64,000 nt of DNA from JAXHUE01 sp034189655 (GTDB lineage Bacteria > Chloroflexota > Dehalococcoidia > E44-bin15). The stretch lies in assembly GCA_034189655.1 (NCBI GenBank), contig JAXHUE010000005.1:24810-88809 (forward strand). Direction: 5' to 3'. Below the pieces are notes generated by a model that worked only from the letters and a program-made list of their open reading frames with translations, ran no database searches and was not told the origin of the DNA. Of the stretch, positions 62,162 through 64,000 are shown piece by piece (position 1 is the first letter of the stretch; every line of letters starts with the position of its first letter). A program made the position numbers and the translations under genes.

Positions 62162-63682
62162 CTAATACCCGTTGCATACGCCCGGGCTCACCTGGCCCGT
62201 GCCCGCCCCGGTGTCCCAGGCGATGCAGGCGGCATACCACTCCCATGGATTGCCCTGTACCGTCTCGCCGTCCACGGACATCTGGCCGTTGCACACGAAG
62301 GTGTGGGTATAGGTGGCCGCCAGCACGTCGTTTATCCATACCCGCACCTGGACATCGGTGGTCTCTACGCAGTAGTCCCAGTAGTCAACCACGTACTGAT
62401 AGGTGCCATCGAAGGGCGGGGCCACCAGCTCTATGAGCTCCGGCCCGAAGCCCCAGGTGTTGTCTACGTCCAGGGTGGGGTCGCCGTCATCGCCGCTGCC
62501 GCCGCCGTCCCAGTCGGGGGCAGGGTTGCCCCAGTGACAGTCGTAGGTCCCATCCCACATCGCATAGCCAGGGGCGATGAAGTGGGCGTCCACGTCAACG
62601 CAGTCGTCGTCACACCCGGGGTCAGTGCTGCCCGCGTCCCAGGTGAGCTCTATCTTTATACCGGCGCCGCCGATATCGGCAAATACGTTTATGGTATCGC
62701 TGTCTGCCGCCCCCTGGCCGTCGTCGGCATCTACCCGTATCACGTTCCAGCCCGGTACCAGGTAGGTGGGATAGTCGAAGCTGTAGTGATGGCTTCCCTG
62801 CCCCTCGTAGGTGAGCGGCAGGGTATTGGGATTGCCATTTATGGTGATGATCCCCTGGGGGCCCGGTATCTGGTTCTCGCTCACCACCGTCCCCTCTATG
62901 TGTACCAGGTCCTCGTCTACCGTGGAGCCGTCGTCGGGGTCGGTGATCTCTACATTTACCCCTGTGATGGGCGGTGGCCCCCCAGAGTCGACGAAGCCCG
63001 GCGGTGGCGGGGCTATGTCCGGGGGTGTATTGGACTGGGGCTGGCCCGGCGAGTTGCCTGGCTCGGTCACGATGTAGTAGCCCGCCTCGGCACACACCTT
63101 GTCCCCCTGGGCCTCGAAGCAGGCATCGCCTTCATCCACGTCGAGGATGGTGACGCCATCGTCGTCGACGCCGAGGCCGAATGTGGTGCCCCGCACCACG
63201 GCGACGCCGGCGGGGGTCTCCACCTCGTAGCTGGAGGCGGTATCGGTGAGCTGCTCCACGCGGTTTAAGGTATCGCCCACTGCCTGGAACATGTTGACTG
63301 TGGTGGAGCCGCCCTCCGCCATGTCCAGGTCGACCACCACCACCTCCGTGTAGTCGTCCAGCTCCATGATGGAGCCGTCGAAGAAGATGATGAGCACATG
63401 GCCGCTGGCCCCGGTCTTTATCGAGTCCCCCACGTCCACGCTCATACCGTCGGTGGCCTGCTGCCAGGAGGTAGCCCCCGGGTTCAGCACCAGCACCGTG
63501 CCCGATACGTCGGAGAGCGTGCTGGGCGGGATGGTGATCGGCGTGGTGGTGGGCGTGGGGCCCGGGGTTGGGGTCGTGGGTGGTGCCCCGCCGCCGCAGG
63601 CAGCGAGGGGGGCAACGAGCAAGAGTGCGAATAGCAGGATAAAAGTACCTATGGGCATGCGGGACCGCTTCGGCTCGGTCAA
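62162..63682 (-). CDS. FecR-domain lipoprotein with Ig-like and DUF2135-like domains
   Basis: A 506-residue lipoprotein. The signal ends LLLVAPLAACGGG (lipobox Cys about 29), followed by a Thr/Pro linker, a FecR-like beta domain (about 60-205, including TPAGVAVVRGTTFGLGVDDDG), a glucodextranase-B-like Ig domain with GWNVIRVDADDGQG, and a C-terminal region with DVDAHFIAPG like DUF2135/YfaP. The start is TTG 63682 with AGGAGGAGGGTGAA upstream. It probably supplies an extracellular signal to the CHASE2 cyclase in the same operon. Confidence 0.85.
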   Translation of the reverse strand: MTEPKRSRMPIGTFILLFALLLVAPLAACGGGAPPTTPTPGPTPTTTPITIPPSTLSDVSGTVLVLNPGATSWQQATDGMSVDVGDSIKTGASGHVLIIFFDGSIMELDDYTEVVVVDLDMAEGGSTTVNMFQAVGDTLNRVEQLTDTASSYEVETPAGVAVVRGTTFGLGVDDDGVTILDVDEGDACFEAQGDKVCAEAGYYIVTEPGNSPGQPQSNTPPDIAPPPPGFVDSGGPPPITGVNVEITDPDDGSTVDEDLVHIEGTVVSENQIPGPQGIITINGNPNTLPLTYEGQGSHHYSFDYPTYLVPGWNVIRVDADDGQGAADSDTINVFADIGGAGIKIELTWDAGSTDPGCDDDCVDVDAHFIAPGYAMWDGTYDCHWGNPAPDWDGGGSGDDGDPTLDVDNTWGFGPELIELVAPPFDGTYQYVVDYWDYCVETTDVQVRVWINDVLAATYTHTFVCNGQMSVDGETVQGNPWEWYAACIAWDTGAGTGQVSPGVCNGY

Positions 63683-63955
63683 TTCACCCTCCTCCTGTGG
63701 AAGTCTCGCGAAAGGGGCTGGTTCTTCTTGATGGGGACGAGCGACTTGGTGCCGGGGAGGGAAGGACGGGGGCACGCCCTGCTGCCGGCACCATCGTCAT
63801 TGGCACGGCGCCGGTCGAGGGTCTCCTCACCTCCGCGCCCGGCCGTGGCCTCAAGGCCCTGCCGGTAGCCCATCCCCCTGCTCGCTATCGCGCCCGCCAC
63901 ACCACCCGCATCGCACGCGCGATAGTGCTGCGCCATGAACACGCTACAATGCGCC

Positions 63956-63985
63956 ATTATACCTGCTGGGAATTCGTGGTGTCAA
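63956..63985 (-). promoter_or_regulatory. Consensus sigma-70 promoter of the FecR-cyclase operon
   Basis: On the minus strand perfect TTGACA and TATAAT boxes are separated by 18 bases. Transcription would start near 63949, leaving a leader of about 265 bases (63683-63949) in which I see no recognised riboswitch or convincing gene. Confidence 0.85.
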
Positions 63986-64000
63986 GGCATGCCAGAATAG

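Noticed and set aside
63679..63957. A 92-codon minus-strand frame in the FecR leader
   Set aside because: Its first codons overlap the -10 box of the consensus promoter, the composition is chance-like, and it ends by overlapping the FecR start. A shorter internal start remains possible but unsupported.

Overview
High-GC bacterial DNA whose gene content points to Chloroflexota (Dehalococcoidia-like): class III-signal archaellins with an ITGLETAII N-terminus, stacks of GAF/PAS/HD-GYP signalling proteins, a MetF-MetV type reductase, BACON/PKD/FN3 surface proteins and family III CoA-transferases. The phylum call is inference; no rRNA or tRNA is in the window. Bases 50401-50500 are an assembly gap.

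Layout. 1-5382 (minus): glycosyltransferases, a methyltransferase and a Wzx-type flippase, ending with a surface FN3 protein (5401-6288). 6711-11174: GAF-GGDEF diguanylate cyclase and a BACON-repeat surface protein. 11175-13531: a tandem repeat, a small membrane protein, and a LuxR-type regulator read from a c-di-GMP-I (GEMM) riboswitch. 13532-24468: an archaellum locus (four archaellins, two stator-like proteins, ArlJ, ArlC/D/E-like proteins, ArlH, ArlI). 24544-42733: a continuous chemotaxis and c-di-GMP run (unknown linker protein, soluble six-PAS MCP, CheW, CheA, CheC, CheD, CheY, CheB, CheR, degenerate HD-GYP, a protein with a FliM-like CheY-binding N-terminus, GAF/PAS/HD-GYP protein, PilT-like ATPase, tandem HD-GYP). 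42829-44031 (minus): another HD-GYP gene. 44274-47416 (minus): Lin0512, CoA-transferase and acyl-CoA synthetase subunit operon. 47688-64000: nitroreductase, pseudo-receiver-MetF-MetV protein, RecF operon, a group of GT4, PIG-L and double-GNAT genes, GlmU-like and GlmS, and a FecR/CHASE2-cyclase operon.

The central story is an archaeal-type rotary motor in a bacterium, placed directly upstream of a full bacterial/archaeal-style chemotaxis set. No FliM/FliN/FliG or CheF gene is visible; the 36951-37490 protein, with a FliM-type LSQ-DIDNL N-terminal peptide, a coiled coil and a zinc ribbon, is a candidate adaptor between CheY and the archaellum. Five copies of an approximately 90-nt block that I do not recognise, apparently a three-helix RNA with compensating stem changes, precede the diguanylate cyclase, the surface/glycosyltransferase cluster, the archaellins, the MCP and the HD-GYP region, suggesting one shared RNA-level or transcriptional control of the motility and second-messenger genes.
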